Positions 1 through 7,756 of a DNA stretch of 15,697 bases are shown here, one piece after another. The stretch's first letter is position 1. Each line of letters opens with the position of its first letter. The stretch comes from Bacteroidota bacterium (GTDB lineage: Bacteria; Bacteroidota; Bacteroidia; Bacteroidales; PUMT01), in assembly GCA_003567115.1 (NCBI GenBank), contig PXAP01000121.1, positions 1 to 15,697 on the forward strand, read 5' to 3'. The notes below the pieces were generated by a model, which was not told the origin of the DNA, made no database searches, and saw only the letters and a list, made by a program, of their open reading frames with translations. The translations under genes were made by a program, and so were the position numbers.

Positions 1-194
1 GGAAAAAAATCTTTTACTTTCCCTGGGCAGTTGTTTTAACCGCAATAATTCTGGAAGCAGCAAAACTGATTTTTAATTTTAATCCGTTCGTTACTGCCTC
101 TGTTTATGTTTTTCTAGCCCTGGCAGGAATCCTGCTTCTTTACAGAAGAGAACTTGCCGGATTCATGGAAAAATGGTCCGGCATCCGGATTTAG
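1..194 (+). CDS. C-terminal fragment of an integral membrane protein
   Basis: The frame is open from the left window edge to a TAG at 192-194 and gives about 63 residues. They contain two hydrophobic stretches (roughly residues 6-20 and 29-47) separated by a short Asn/Pro-containing turn (FNFNPF), followed by a basic tail (LLLYRRELAGFMEKW). This is a membrane protein ending with its last two helices and a short, probably cytoplasmic, tail. The gene lies on the opposite strand to the glycosyltransferase, with about 100 bases between the two stop codons. A polysaccharide flippase or other envelope transporter would fit the neighbourhood, but that is context-based inference and the fragment is too short to name a family. 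The start lies outside the window. Confidence 0.6.
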   Translation, partial: KKIFYFPWAVVLTAIILEAAKLIFNFNPFVTASVYVFLALAGILLLYRRELAGFMEKWSGIRI

Positions 195-296
195 GAACTG
201 AATAATGTCCGGTACGTGAATTCGTTAATGGATAAGTAGCCCCGCATCAGGATTTTTCAGAACTTTGGCACTTACAAAAAATGCTGGTTTACAAGT

Positions 297-1460
297 TTAA
301 CTATTCCCCAACTGTTCATAGCAGTCGACGAGAATTGCAGCATCACGATCCCAGTTAAATTCCTGTTCCACCCGCTTTCGTGCCGGAAGTATTGTCACTT
401 CCTTATTGTATAGTTTCATTATTTTGTCAGCCAAATCAACAGCCGAACCTGACTTGAAAATGATACCCCCTCTTGTTTCAGAAATTATTCGTTCAAGGGG
501 AATACAGTTACTTGCTACTACAGGTTTGTTGGCATACATATACTGAAAAAGCTTATGGGGTATTGTACTGTCGGTATGGGCGGTTTTTAGGTGAGGGATA
601 AGGGCCGCATCGGCCAGGGCCAGATTGGCTGCTACACCACTCAGTGGAAGATGACCGGTAAATTCAACATGAGCCTTAAGGTTATACCTGTCAACCAGTT
701 CCTGCAGCCGGTTTAAATATTTACCTGATCCGGCAATCAGCAGACGTATTACGGGTATATAATCCCTGACCAGGGCAATGGCTTCAATTACGGTCTGTAA
801 TCCTCGGTGATAGGTTATGCCTCCTGCATAATAGAGGGTAAAATATTGCGGATCGGGCTGCATGTCAGGTAATTCGAAATTATCAAGTTTCAGGGTGTTA
901 CTTACCACAATTATCCTTGATCTATCGAGTCCCAGTTCTTCCAGCCTTTCTTTTGATTCCCTGACTACCACAATTATCATGTCGGCATGACGCAGCACAT
1001 TTTTTTCATATCGCACCCACAGAAAATCAGGTGAGAGCAGTCTCCCTGGCAGGGTTTTGGTATGCGGTGATACACGCAGGAGGGCGGGCCAGTTTTCATG
1101 AAGATCCACTACCAGCTTCAAACCATGCCTTTTTTTTAATTCCTTCCCGACACGAACCAGGGGAAGATCATGTATATGAAGAACCTCTATCTCATGTTTC
1201 TTTACTATCCTTTCCAGGAACCTTTTCCATAAAGAAAAATAAAAAGGGGCCGTCAGCGCAGCAACGCTTGATTTGTAAAGGAAAACAGATATTGATATCC
1301 GGTGTATGACGATCCCCTTGAAAATCTCGTTTTCAGGCATTTGCTTTCGGGTGAAACATGCAAGATGCACCTCATGACCGGCGTTTATCAGGGAAACGGC
1401 TTCATTTTCTACCCTAACATCGGGGGGGAACTCATTACCCAGAACCATAAATATTTTCAT
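297..1460 (-). CDS. Family 4 (GT-B) glycosyltransferase
   Basis: The 387-residue protein has two Rossmann-like halves, as in GT4/group 1 glycosyltransferases that move a sugar from a nucleotide donor to an envelope glycan. The N-terminal acceptor half begins MKIFMVLGNEFPPDVRVE, a typical first strand and loop, and carries HIHDLP (95-100) and VDLHENWP (118-125). The C-terminal donor half carries YAGGITYHRGL (211-221) and the nucleotide-sugar region TIPHKLFQYM (299-308) followed by PVVASN. The usual EX7E motif is not intact: the positions of the two glutamates are Ser298 and Gln306. The ATG at 1460 is chosen because it fits the family N-terminus and leaves 1 base after the methyltransferase stop; a TTG ten codons upstream would overlap that gene. 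No signal peptide is seen, so the enzyme probably acts at the inner face of the membrane. The glycan product is unknown. Confidence 0.85.
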   Translation of the reverse strand: MKIFMVLGNEFPPDVRVENEAVSLINAGHEVHLACFTRKQMPENEIFKGIVIHRISISVFLYKSSVAALTAPFYFSLWKRFLERIVKKHEIEVLHIHDLPLVRVGKELKKRHGLKLVVDLHENWPALLRVSPHTKTLPGRLLSPDFLWVRYEKNVLRHADMIIVVVRESKERLEELGLDRSRIIVVSNTLKLDNFELPDMQPDPQYFTLYYAGGITYHRGLQTVIEAIALVRDYIPVIRLLIAGSGKYLNRLQELVDRYNLKAHVEFTGHLPLSGVAANLALADAALIPHLKTAHTDSTIPHKLFQYMYANKPVVASNCIPLERIISETRGGIIFKSGSAVDLADKIMKLYNKEVTILPARKRVEQEFNWDRDAAILVDCYEQLGNS

Positions 1461-1461
1461 G

Positions 1462-1992
1462 CTATGTCTTATTTCTTTCACAATAAACAATATAATACCT
1501 CGGTATAATATTCCGCAACATTGGTCTTATCCCGATTTTATTGAAGCTGCAAATAATCCATTTTTCACTGTTCAGAATATTCCAGCCTGCTTTATCCAGC
1601 AACATATTGAATTGTTTTGTCTCAAATTCGTGGTAATGCCTGTCAAAGGGGTCATTTTCATTCCAATAGGCCTTGGCAAACCATAATTTTAATGGCACGG
1701 AAGCCACTAGTTTTGGTGCTTTAATTGAATATAACAAGGGAAAGGGTGATACAAGATGTTCCAGTATTTCAAAGGCAGTTACTATGTCATAATCCTCCTT
1801 TACAATTTCGTAATCAAAATCCAGGTCCGTCTGAACAAGGGTGTTCTCAACATGGTAACCCTCTCTGATCATAAGCTCCGACAAAGAATTTACAGGTCCC
1901 AGATCAAGTATTCTCTCTGATTTGGAAATATGTTCTTTCAGAAAGCGGAGAGTTTTTCGGAATCTCCTCTCTTCTGTTTTGGTATATTGCAT
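1462..1992 (-). CDS. Class I SAM-dependent methyltransferase
   Basis: The 176-residue protein is a short Rossmann-fold methyltransferase of the type 11/23 kind. Residues 28-33 (ILDLGP) form motif I, the SAM-binding strand and loop, although the loop has fewer glycines than usual. Residues 68-80 (YDIVTAFEILEHL) are the post-motif strand and the characteristic F-E-(I/V)-x-E-H segment. RHYHEFETKQF (118-128) is typical of the C-terminal half of envelope-sugar methyltransferases. The length is near the minimum for a complete domain and nothing appears truncated. It sits 14 bases downstream of the S9 peptidase gene and 1 base upstream of the glycosyltransferase gene, so it is probably co-transcribed and translationally coupled with the latter. 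A role in decorating a glycan or sugar precursor is inferred from the neighbour only; the substrate is unknown. Confidence 0.8.
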   Translation of the reverse strand: MQYTKTEERRFRKTLRFLKEHISKSERILDLGPVNSLSELMIREGYHVENTLVQTDLDFDYEIVKEDYDIVTAFEILEHLVSPFPLLYSIKAPKLVASVPLKLWFAKAYWNENDPFDRHYHEFETKQFNMLLDKAGWNILNSEKWIICSFNKIGIRPMLRNIIPRYYIVYCERNKT

Positions 1993-2006
1993 GGGCAGTT
2001 GGTTTT

Positions 2007-4388
2007 TTAGTGGAAGGTATTGTTCAGGTTATCTTCAAACAATTCAAGTATCCTCCTGTATTCGTCAACCCAGCTGCTTGTCTCGGTGAATGAGTGCCTT
2101 TCTACCGGATAGACAGCCAGCTCCCAGTTTTCCTTGCCCAGCTCAATGAATCGCTGGGTCAGCCTTACAATATCCTGAAAATGGACATTGTCATCAACCA
2201 TGCCATGACACATCAAGAGTGCCCCTTCAAGCCCTTCTGCAAAGTATATGGGAGAGCTGCGCACATAAGCAAGACTGTCGCAAACAGGTGTATTTAAAAT
2301 ATTTGAGGTATAACCATGATTGTAATGTGCCCAGTCGGTTACAGAGCGCAAAGCAGCACCGGCAGCAAACACATCGGGATGATTGAACATTGCCATAAGT
2401 GTTATGAAGCCTCCGTATGATCCTCCGTATATTCCTATCCTTCCGGGATCTATATCATAATTCTCAACTAAAAACCGGGCACCGTCAACATTGTCGGAAA
2501 GATCCTTCCCTCCCATATGCCTGTAAATACCGGTACGCCAGTCACGACCATAGCCTGCACTGGCTCTGAAATCAATGTCAAAAACGGTATACCCCATATC
2601 AACCAGCATATTATGGAACATATATTCCCTTAAATAGCTGCTCCACCATTTATGTGCATTCTGCAGATATCCGGCACCGTGCACAAATATAACCGCCGGT
2701 CCACCCGGTTCAGGATCTTCCGGGCGGTAAAGCCGGGCCCAGGGCTCTTCGCCGTCAGCAGCTGTAAACGTAATCAGTTCCGGTATCCGCCAGTCATATT
2801 CTTTAAATTCCCCCGAAAGGGAATAGGTTATCTGCGTAGCTTCTGCTCCGGGCTTATTGTCCATGACATATAATTCCCATGGCTTATTGTAATAAGAATG
2901 CCTGATGGCAAGAGTTTTTCCGTCTGGAGAAACGGTCACATCGTTGCGCCCCTCCATGCGGGTGATCCGGGTCCGCGATCCGCCCTCAAGAGGCATCCTG
3001 TAAAAATGCCTTTCTCCGGGATGAACCTCGTTGGATGAAAAAAACCAGTACTTTTTATCCGGAGATATTTCCGGTCCGTATACTTCAAAATTACCTGAAG
3101 TAAGGGCTTGCTTTTCACCGGTATTTATATCCAGGGTATAAAGATGTGAATATCCCGATTCCTCACTCTGGAACCATATCCTCTTGTTGCAGGGCATCCA
3201 GCCCATTCCGGAACTATTTGCCCGGATGTTGATACCCGGGCCGGCAATCCATGCCTCATCCCTTTGCCTGTCCAGTGGACTCAACCGGCCGGTTTCAGGG
3301 TCAAGCAGCATGATCCACCTGTCTTTATTATCCCTGGCACGGATATTGGCTAAGGCATATTTACCATCTTCAGACAAGAAAATGCCGGTTATGAGAACTT
3401 CCCTGTCCTCGTCCAGCTTCTCTGCATCAAACCCGTATTCTCTAATATATTCGGGCACATCTCTTATGCCCGGTAGATTGTCTGTTTTCACATTGTACTT
3501 TTTCCCCCTTTCCAGATCATAAATGCCCGCTGTAACGGACATCCGGGATGCTCCTACCTTGGGCCGGACCTGCGAATCTTCGGTATAGCCCGAGCTGGTT
3601 ACAAAATCAGGTATACTTGCCTGCTTTGTATCAGGGCTTGTATACAATAAATAAATAACGAAACGCTCTCCGGGACTAAGTTGAATATTTCCCGGTTCGG
3701 CATTGCCCGTGTATATGGTAAGCGGACGTTCGGGCTGTTCTTTTTCCTGCTGTTCACTGCGCAGCTCCTCCATCTCCTTTCTTTCCCTCAAAACCCTGAA
3801 CAATTCGGTCTGCTGATTTTCCAGCCAAAGGTCCTGACAACTTTGGGGGCCATCCTCAGAAGCGCTGCCCCGTCTGAAATCGGTCAGTTGCCTGTTATTA
3901 CCGTTTTCAGGATCAAGAATGAACAGGTTGTTGGCGGAAACATAACTTATCTTCTTCCCGTCTCCGGTAAAGGAAGGTGAAGAAACAGACTGCAGGGTAT
4001 TGGTCAGTTGCAGGGTTTCTCCGGATTTAACATCCCGTAGAAAAAGATCTCCGTCTCTTGTATAAACCATCCTTCGCCTGTCATTGTCGTAAACGTACTG
4101 CCTGGAAGGAAGTTTCCTCCTTTCCGGGGGAGAGAGCTTCCTGGTTTGACCTGCTTCAAAATCATATTTGTATATGGAATCGGAAGGATAATTTTCAGGA
4201 TTCCACTGAAAATAGATTTGTTTGCTGTCGCCCGACCACCATGGATTTCCCGGCTGATGGCCTATCCATTCATCACCCGCCATAATATTTTCAAGTGAAA
4301 GGGCCGATCCGGATTGAGCATTCAGATTTACTGAAGCCCCCGGAACAAGGCAAACAAAAGTCAAAAAAATCAGATGTCGTTGTAACAT
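2007..4388 (-). CDS. Secreted S9 family peptidase (prolyl oligopeptidase/DPP-IV type)
   Basis: The 793-residue protein has an N-terminal signal peptide (hydrophobic residues 6-18, likely cleavage after Ala24 in LNA-QSG), so it should act in the periplasm or at the outer surface. A long beta-propeller region (about 40-530) shows repeated strands of the WSPDGK and IYDLERGK kind, including a DPP-IV-like segment IWFQSEESGYSHLYTLD. The C-terminal alpha/beta-hydrolase domain (about 540-790) carries the full catalytic triad: Ser657 in GGSYGG, Asp732 in MVDDNVHF and His765 in ERHSF. Family members cleave short peptides, often after proline or alanine near the N-terminus, which suits a peptide-scavenging organism. 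Exact specificity (dipeptidyl versus oligopeptidase) cannot be read; I do not see a clear N-terminal-anchoring Glu-Glu pair. The gene starts 7 bases after dusB. The length is typical for a DPP-IV-like member. Confidence 0.92.
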   Translation of the reverse strand: MLQRHLIFLTFVCLVPGASVNLNAQSGSALSLENIMAGDEWIGHQPGNPWWSGDSKQIYFQWNPENYPSDSIYKYDFEAGQTRKLSPPERRKLPSRQYVYDNDRRRMVYTRDGDLFLRDVKSGETLQLTNTLQSVSSPSFTGDGKKISYVSANNLFILDPENGNNRQLTDFRRGSASEDGPQSCQDLWLENQQTELFRVLRERKEMEELRSEQQEKEQPERPLTIYTGNAEPGNIQLSPGERFVIYLLYTSPDTKQASIPDFVTSSGYTEDSQVRPKVGASRMSVTAGIYDLERGKKYNVKTDNLPGIRDVPEYIREYGFDAEKLDEDREVLITGIFLSEDGKYALANIRARDNKDRWIMLLDPETGRLSPLDRQRDEAWIAGPGINIRANSSGMGWMPCNKRIWFQSEESGYSHLYTLDINTGEKQALTSGNFEVYGPEISPDKKYWFFSSNEVHPGERHFYRMPLEGGSRTRITRMEGRNDVTVSPDGKTLAIRHSYYNKPWELYVMDNKPGAEATQITYSLSGEFKEYDWRIPELITFTAADGEEPWARLYRPEDPEPGGPAVIFVHGAGYLQNAHKWWSSYLREYMFHNMLVDMGYTVFDIDFRASAGYGRDWRTGIYRHMGGKDLSDNVDGARFLVENYDIDPGRIGIYGGSYGGFITLMAMFNHPDVFAAGAALRSVTDWAHYNHGYTSNILNTPVCDSLAYVRSSPIYFAEGLEGALLMCHGMVDDNVHFQDIVRLTQRFIELGKENWELAVYPVERHSFTETSSWVDEYRRILELFEDNLNNTFH

Positions 4389-4395
4389 AGTTATT

Positions 4396-5409
4396 TTAAA
4401 TTAGCGTACCCGTTTCATATTGTGAACCGGTTTCCCGGAATTTTCGCGGAATACTGTCAATAATCTTTAAGATCTCCTCCGGATCAAGTGAGGTGAGAAG
4501 CTTCAGCCTGGTATCTTTGAAATTGACCAGCCCTTTGAAATAGGCAACAAAATGCCTTCTCATCTGCAATATCCCTACACGCTCTCCTTTTCTTTCAACC
4601 GACCTGAGAAAATGTTCTCTTGCAATTTCCGATTTTTCCTTCAGGCTCTTGGGAGCAGCCATATCACCGGTATCCAGGTAATGCCTTATTTCACTGAAAA
4701 TCCAGGGCCGGCCCACGGCAGCACGTCCTATCATTATCCCGTCAACCCCATAACGGTCAAACATCTCCTTTGCTACCAGCGGAGAATTAACATCTCCGTT
4801 TCCGAAAACCGGGATCTTCATACGCGGATTGTTTTTTACCTCACCAATAAGTGACCAGTCGGCAGTACCTTTATACATCTGCGCCCTGGTACGACCGTGT
4901 ATTGTAATGGCCTTTATCCCGGCGTCCTGAAGCCGTTCAGCAACTTCTACAATGGGTTTGCTGCTTTCATCCCAGCCCAGGCGGGTTTTAACTGTAACGG
5001 GCAAACAGGTATTCCTGACAATTTCACCCGTCATTTTAATCATATGGGGTATATTGCGGAATATACCCGATCCGGCACCCCGGTTGGAAATCTTTTTTAC
5101 AGGGCATCCAAAATTTATATCAATTATTTCCGGTTGGGACTTTTCCGCCATTCGGGCTGCTTCTACCATAGATTCAGTTATATGTCCATACAGCTGTATA
5201 CCCACAGGCCTTTCAGAATCGTATATATCAAGTTTCTGAAAACTTTTCTTCCCATTACGAATCAGTCCGTCGCTTGATATAAACTCCGTATACATCAGGT
5301 CTGCACCAAAATTTTTGCACATATACCTGAAAGAAGGATCTGTTATATCCTCCATGGGAGCCAGCAGCAGTGGCTTATCTCTTAATTCTATGTTGCCGAT
5401 CTTAACCAG
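4396..5409 (-). CDS. dusB: tRNA-dihydrouridine synthase, DusB type, probable non-AUG start
   Basis: The enzyme is an FMN-dependent TIM-barrel protein that reduces uridine in the tRNA D-loop. Counting from the first ATG (5355), visible family features are MEDITDPSFR at 1-10, the catalytic cysteine Cys84 in NFGCPVKK, IHGRTRAQMYKG (152-163), the FMN phosphate-binding GNGDV (185-189) and GIMIGRAAVGRPW (206-218). Starting at 5355 would remove the first barrel strand and part of the FMN site. The frame stays open upstream of 5355 and encodes VKIGNIELRDKPLLLAP, the conserved N-terminus of the family, before reaching a TAA at 5419-5421. No ATG, GTG or TTG lies in that extension. CTG at 5407-5409 falls exactly where the family has its initiator Met (337 residues in all); ATT at 5413-5415 is an alternative. 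The gene is the first of a four-gene minus-strand run. Function is near certain and the start is inferred. Confidence 0.9.
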   Translation of the reverse strand: MVKIGNIELRDKPLLLAPMEDITDPSFRYMCKNFGADLMYTEFISSDGLIRNGKKSFQKLDIYDSERPVGIQLYGHITESMVEAARMAEKSQPEIIDINFGCPVKKISNRGAGSGIFRNIPHMIKMTGEIVRNTCLPVTVKTRLGWDESSKPIVEVAERLQDAGIKAITIHGRTRAQMYKGTADWSLIGEVKNNPRMKIPVFGNGDVNSPLVAKEMFDRYGVDGIMIGRAAVGRPWIFSEIRHYLDTGDMAAPKSLKEKSEIAREHFLRSVERKGERVGILQMRRHFVAYFKGLVNFKDTRLKLLTSLDPEEILKIIDSIPRKFRETGSQYETGTLI

Positions 5410-5432
5410 TTCAATATATTAATTTGAGTTTG

Positions 5433-5440
5433 CAAAAATA
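5433..5440 (-). promoter_or_regulatory. Candidate Bacteroidota -7 element for the dusB run
   Basis: On the minus strand these bases read TATTTTTG, a full match to the Bacteroidota -7 consensus TAnnTTTG. They lie about 24 bases upstream of the proposed CTG start of dusB, so the transcript leader would be very short. No TTTG-like -33 element is seen 19-21 bases further upstream, so the assignment rests on the -7 box and position only. Confidence 0.35.
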
Positions 5441-5539
5441 ACAGTACTTTTCGTCTATTATTGTTGAAAGCACAACACAACCTGATTTAAGAAAAATATA
5501 ACCATTCCGGGATTTATTGTTTCTTAGTGTATTATTTGA

Positions 5540-5567
5540 CAGAATCTTTTGATTTATCCTGATTCTG
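5540..5567. repeat. Inverted repeat in the dusB/CPBP divergent spacer
   Basis: CAGAATC at 5540-5546 and GATTCTG at 5561-5567 form a perfect 7-base inverted repeat with a 14-base loop. It lies between two divergent genes, so it could be an operator or a hairpin in a transcript. It is not followed by a T-run in either direction and is unlikely to be a terminator. The remaining spacer (5410-5663) is AT-rich and shows no gene. Confidence 0.3.
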
Positions 5568-5663
5568 CCTTATCATAAAAAAAGGTCCAAATTGTCACTT
5601 GTATTATGTGAATTAAATGATTTCTGTATATTTATGCTGTAAAAATTATCATAATTGTAAAAC

Positions 5664-6614
5664 ATGCGTGAAGGCATTCTCCAAAATACCGGACCATTTG
5701 CAAAATTAATATTTTCTGTATTCATCGTGCTATCCAGTTTTTTGATCACTCTAATGGCCGGGCTGCTTCTGGCTATTCCGGTTTTCGGAATGGGTTTCAT
5801 GGAACTGATAGATAGTCTGTCCAACATTGCACATCCCGATTATGTAAATCTGCTGAGATACTTTCAGACAGTACAATCGATCGGTCTTTTTGTGATACCT
5901 CCTTTTATTCTCGCCTGGTTCTTTGGCGGCAATACACTCAGATATCTTCAACTTAATAAAAAGATAAGCTGGAGAAGTGCAGTACTTACAACCGTTATAA
6001 TGCTTTCGGCTATTCCGGTGATAAATCTTATAGCATATTTGAATACACAGATATCCCTTCCCGATTTCATGTCTTCATTCGAGGAGTGGATGAAACAAGC
6101 AGAAGAATCAGCCCGGAGATTAATCGAAAATATGCTTAAAGCCGAGACACTTTCCGAGCTGTTATTTAATCTCCTGGTTATAGCAATTGTGCCGGCTATA
6201 GGAGAAGAGTTGCTTTTCAGGGGAGTAGTGCAGCGGCTTTTCTCGGAATGGACCAGAAGTCCGCATGCCGGAATATGGATATCCGCAATTATTTTCAGTG
6301 CCATGCATCTGCAATTCTACGGTTTTATTCCCCGTACACTGCTGGGTGCCCTGTTCGGATATATGCTGATATGGAGCGGAAGAATGTGGATCCCGATAAT
6401 CGCGCATTTTGTCAACAATGCCGTGGCGGTGATAGTATATTATTTCATACAGCAAAAACAAATAAGTGAGAGCGTGGAACATATCGGGGCTGAAAGGGAA
6501 GACTGGGCAATAGCCCTTTTTAGTTTGCTTTTTGCAGTATTCTTTCTGATTGTCTTCTACACAAGGGCAAAAGGTGCCGGAACAGCTACTGAAAACGATC
6601 CGGATAAACAGTAA
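5664..6614 (+). CDS. CPBP family intramembrane metalloprotease
   Basis: The 316-residue protein has several hydrophobic helices, the first at about 15-40 (FSVFIVLSSFLITLMAGLLL) and the last at about 285-301. It carries the three CPBP (CAAX protease and bacteriocin-processing, Abi/Rce1) motifs: EELLFR at 181-186 (EExxxR), FSAMH at 211-215 (FxxxH) and HFVNN at 248-252 (HxxxN). Glu181, Glu182, His215 and His248 are the expected catalytic or metal-site residues, so the enzyme should be active in the inner membrane. Bacterial members process peptides, lipidated precursors or bacteriocins, and many have no known substrate. No bacteriocin or prenylated-protein gene is nearby, so the substrate cannot be inferred. 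The gene stands alone on its strand, diverging from dusB and converging on the unknown gene at 6662. The ATG at 5664 is the first in frame and precedes the first helix sensibly. Confidence 0.9.
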   Translation: MREGILQNTGPFAKLIFSVFIVLSSFLITLMAGLLLAIPVFGMGFMELIDSLSNIAHPDYVNLLRYFQTVQSIGLFVIPPFILAWFFGGNTLRYLQLNKKISWRSAVLTTVIMLSAIPVINLIAYLNTQISLPDFMSSFEEWMKQAEESARRLIENMLKAETLSELLFNLLVIAIVPAIGEELLFRGVVQRLFSEWTRSPHAGIWISAIIFSAMHLQFYGFIPRTLLGALFGYMLIWSGRMWIPIIAHFVNNAVAVIVYYFIQQKQISESVEHIGAEREDWAIALFSLLFAVFFLIVFYTRAKGAGTATENDPDKQ

Positions 6615-6661
6615 TAAAAATTCATTTGAAAAGATCCCTGAATAATTTGTAGTGGGAGATT

Positions 6662-7456
6662 CTATTCCGCTTCCTTATACCGGGGCGTTGCAGCATTATA
6701 TGAGCGGGGCCTTTTACCTGGGTTCTGTTTTGCTTCCTGCAGTTGTGCCCCGGTAAACTTTACATGGCCTGTCTCATTTTTCCTGTATACATAAACCAGG
6801 CCGTATTCTTTTGCCCTTTCCCTTTTCAGATCGTCAGGCAGATCCCTGAAAGATTCTTCAACTTCATTCCATATTTTCAGTATTATCTTATCGGCCTCCA
6901 ATTTTAAATAAGATAAATTCCTCATACCCCTGGCAGTATTTTTTTGGAGCATTTTCTGATGATGATGGGCCTCCAGAAAGTTCTCGTACCTGACCCTGAC
7001 AAGTGCAATGGTAGGGTTTGTAAGGGGGGTGTATCCTTCCCTGACACGCTTTGCTTCGCCTCTGATCAGCCTTTCACCCCATTCAATTAAATCGTTTTCG
7101 GTATTTAGTGCCGGTATACGTGAATCATCTGCCGGTAACCCGTAAAACTTTCTTATATCAGGTTTCAACTCTCCCCGTTGTATGGACATATTGACCATCT
7201 GAATAAAATGAGATACATACATGCGGGCTTTCCTGAAGCTCTCCTGATATTTCTTATTCCTGTCCTTCTGAACAACATAAGACTGGCGGTAATATGTCAG
7301 GGCATTCTTGAAGCTATTCAGGAAGCTTTGCAGCTCCTGATTGGACTTCTGGGAAAAAGCAAGTTCAAAGGGTGGCAGCTCCTTTCCTTTTGAAAGGGCA
7401 ATATCCAACGCCTTTATACGAGATTTATCGGTATTGGGAAGGCGACGGTAAGGCAT
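6662..7456 (-). CDS. Conserved Bacteroidota protein of unknown function
   Basis: I do not recognise a named family. From the ATG at 7456 the protein has 264 residues, no signal peptide and no membrane segment, and is probably cytoplasmic. It opens with MPYRRLPNTDKSRIKALDIA, which I recall as the usual opening of a hypothetical protein widespread in Bacteroidota (from memory, not searched). Most of the rest looks alpha-helical and highly charged, with a basic helix at about 63-95 containing KDRNKKYQESFRKARMY, a segment RKFYGLPADDSRIPALNTEND (102-122), a helix at 155-207 with a HHH cluster (164-166), and a basic, proline-containing tail. Alternative in-frame starts are the ATG at 7540 and a TTG at 7558; they would add 28 or 34 residues that do not resemble the family start. 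It converges with the CPBP gene with 47 bases between the stops. No function is proposed. Confidence 0.7.
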   Translation of the reverse strand: MPYRRLPNTDKSRIKALDIALSKGKELPPFELAFSQKSNQELQSFLNSFKNALTYYRQSYVVQKDRNKKYQESFRKARMYVSHFIQMVNMSIQRGELKPDIRKFYGLPADDSRIPALNTENDLIEWGERLIRGEAKRVREGYTPLTNPTIALVRVRYENFLEAHHHQKMLQKNTARGMRNLSYLKLEADKIILKIWNEVEESFRDLPDDLKRERAKEYGLVYVYRKNETGHVKFTGAQLQEAKQNPGKRPRSYNAATPRYKEAE

Positions 7457-7661
7457 AATCAGTTGTGATTGTGTTGGTAAATTGTTGGTAACAGGCCGCA
7501 ATTGCGAATGTATAAAATTTATATAATTACCAAGCCCCATTCGCAATATTTTTTTCAAAAATGTAATTTAAACCTTCGCCTGTTTTATATGTTTAACAGG
7601 AATACATATGGTTATCCTCCATCAGCAGGCACCATTTAAGCTTAGTACCATAAACGGAAAG

Positions 7662-7693
7662 CTTGATTATCCGGATTATTGATATTATTTTTA
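7662..7693 (+). promoter_or_regulatory. Candidate promoter for the aminopeptidase P gene
   Basis: CTTG at 7662-7665 and TATTTTTA at 7686-7693 are separated by 20 bases and approximate the Bacteroidota TTTG-N19-TAnnTTTG pattern, with one mismatch in each box. The predicted leader would be about 55 bases. The rest of the spacer between the divergent genes (7457-7756) is AT-rich and shows no RNA gene or strong repeat. Confidence 0.25.
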
Positions 7694-7756
7694 AGATTAA
7701 ATAACAGCGTAAAAACAGATAAGTTTACAACCCGGCTTTTTTAAACCAAATTGATC

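Noticed and set aside
5600..5663. Promoter for the CPBP gene around TATATTTA
   Set aside because: The -7 match has one mismatch and no -33 element lies at the right spacing, so it cannot be supported.
5664..6614. CPBP protease as part of a bacteriocin or phage-exclusion system
   Set aside because: No bacteriocin precursor, transporter, regulator or toxin gene is nearby; the domain is common in housekeeping contexts.
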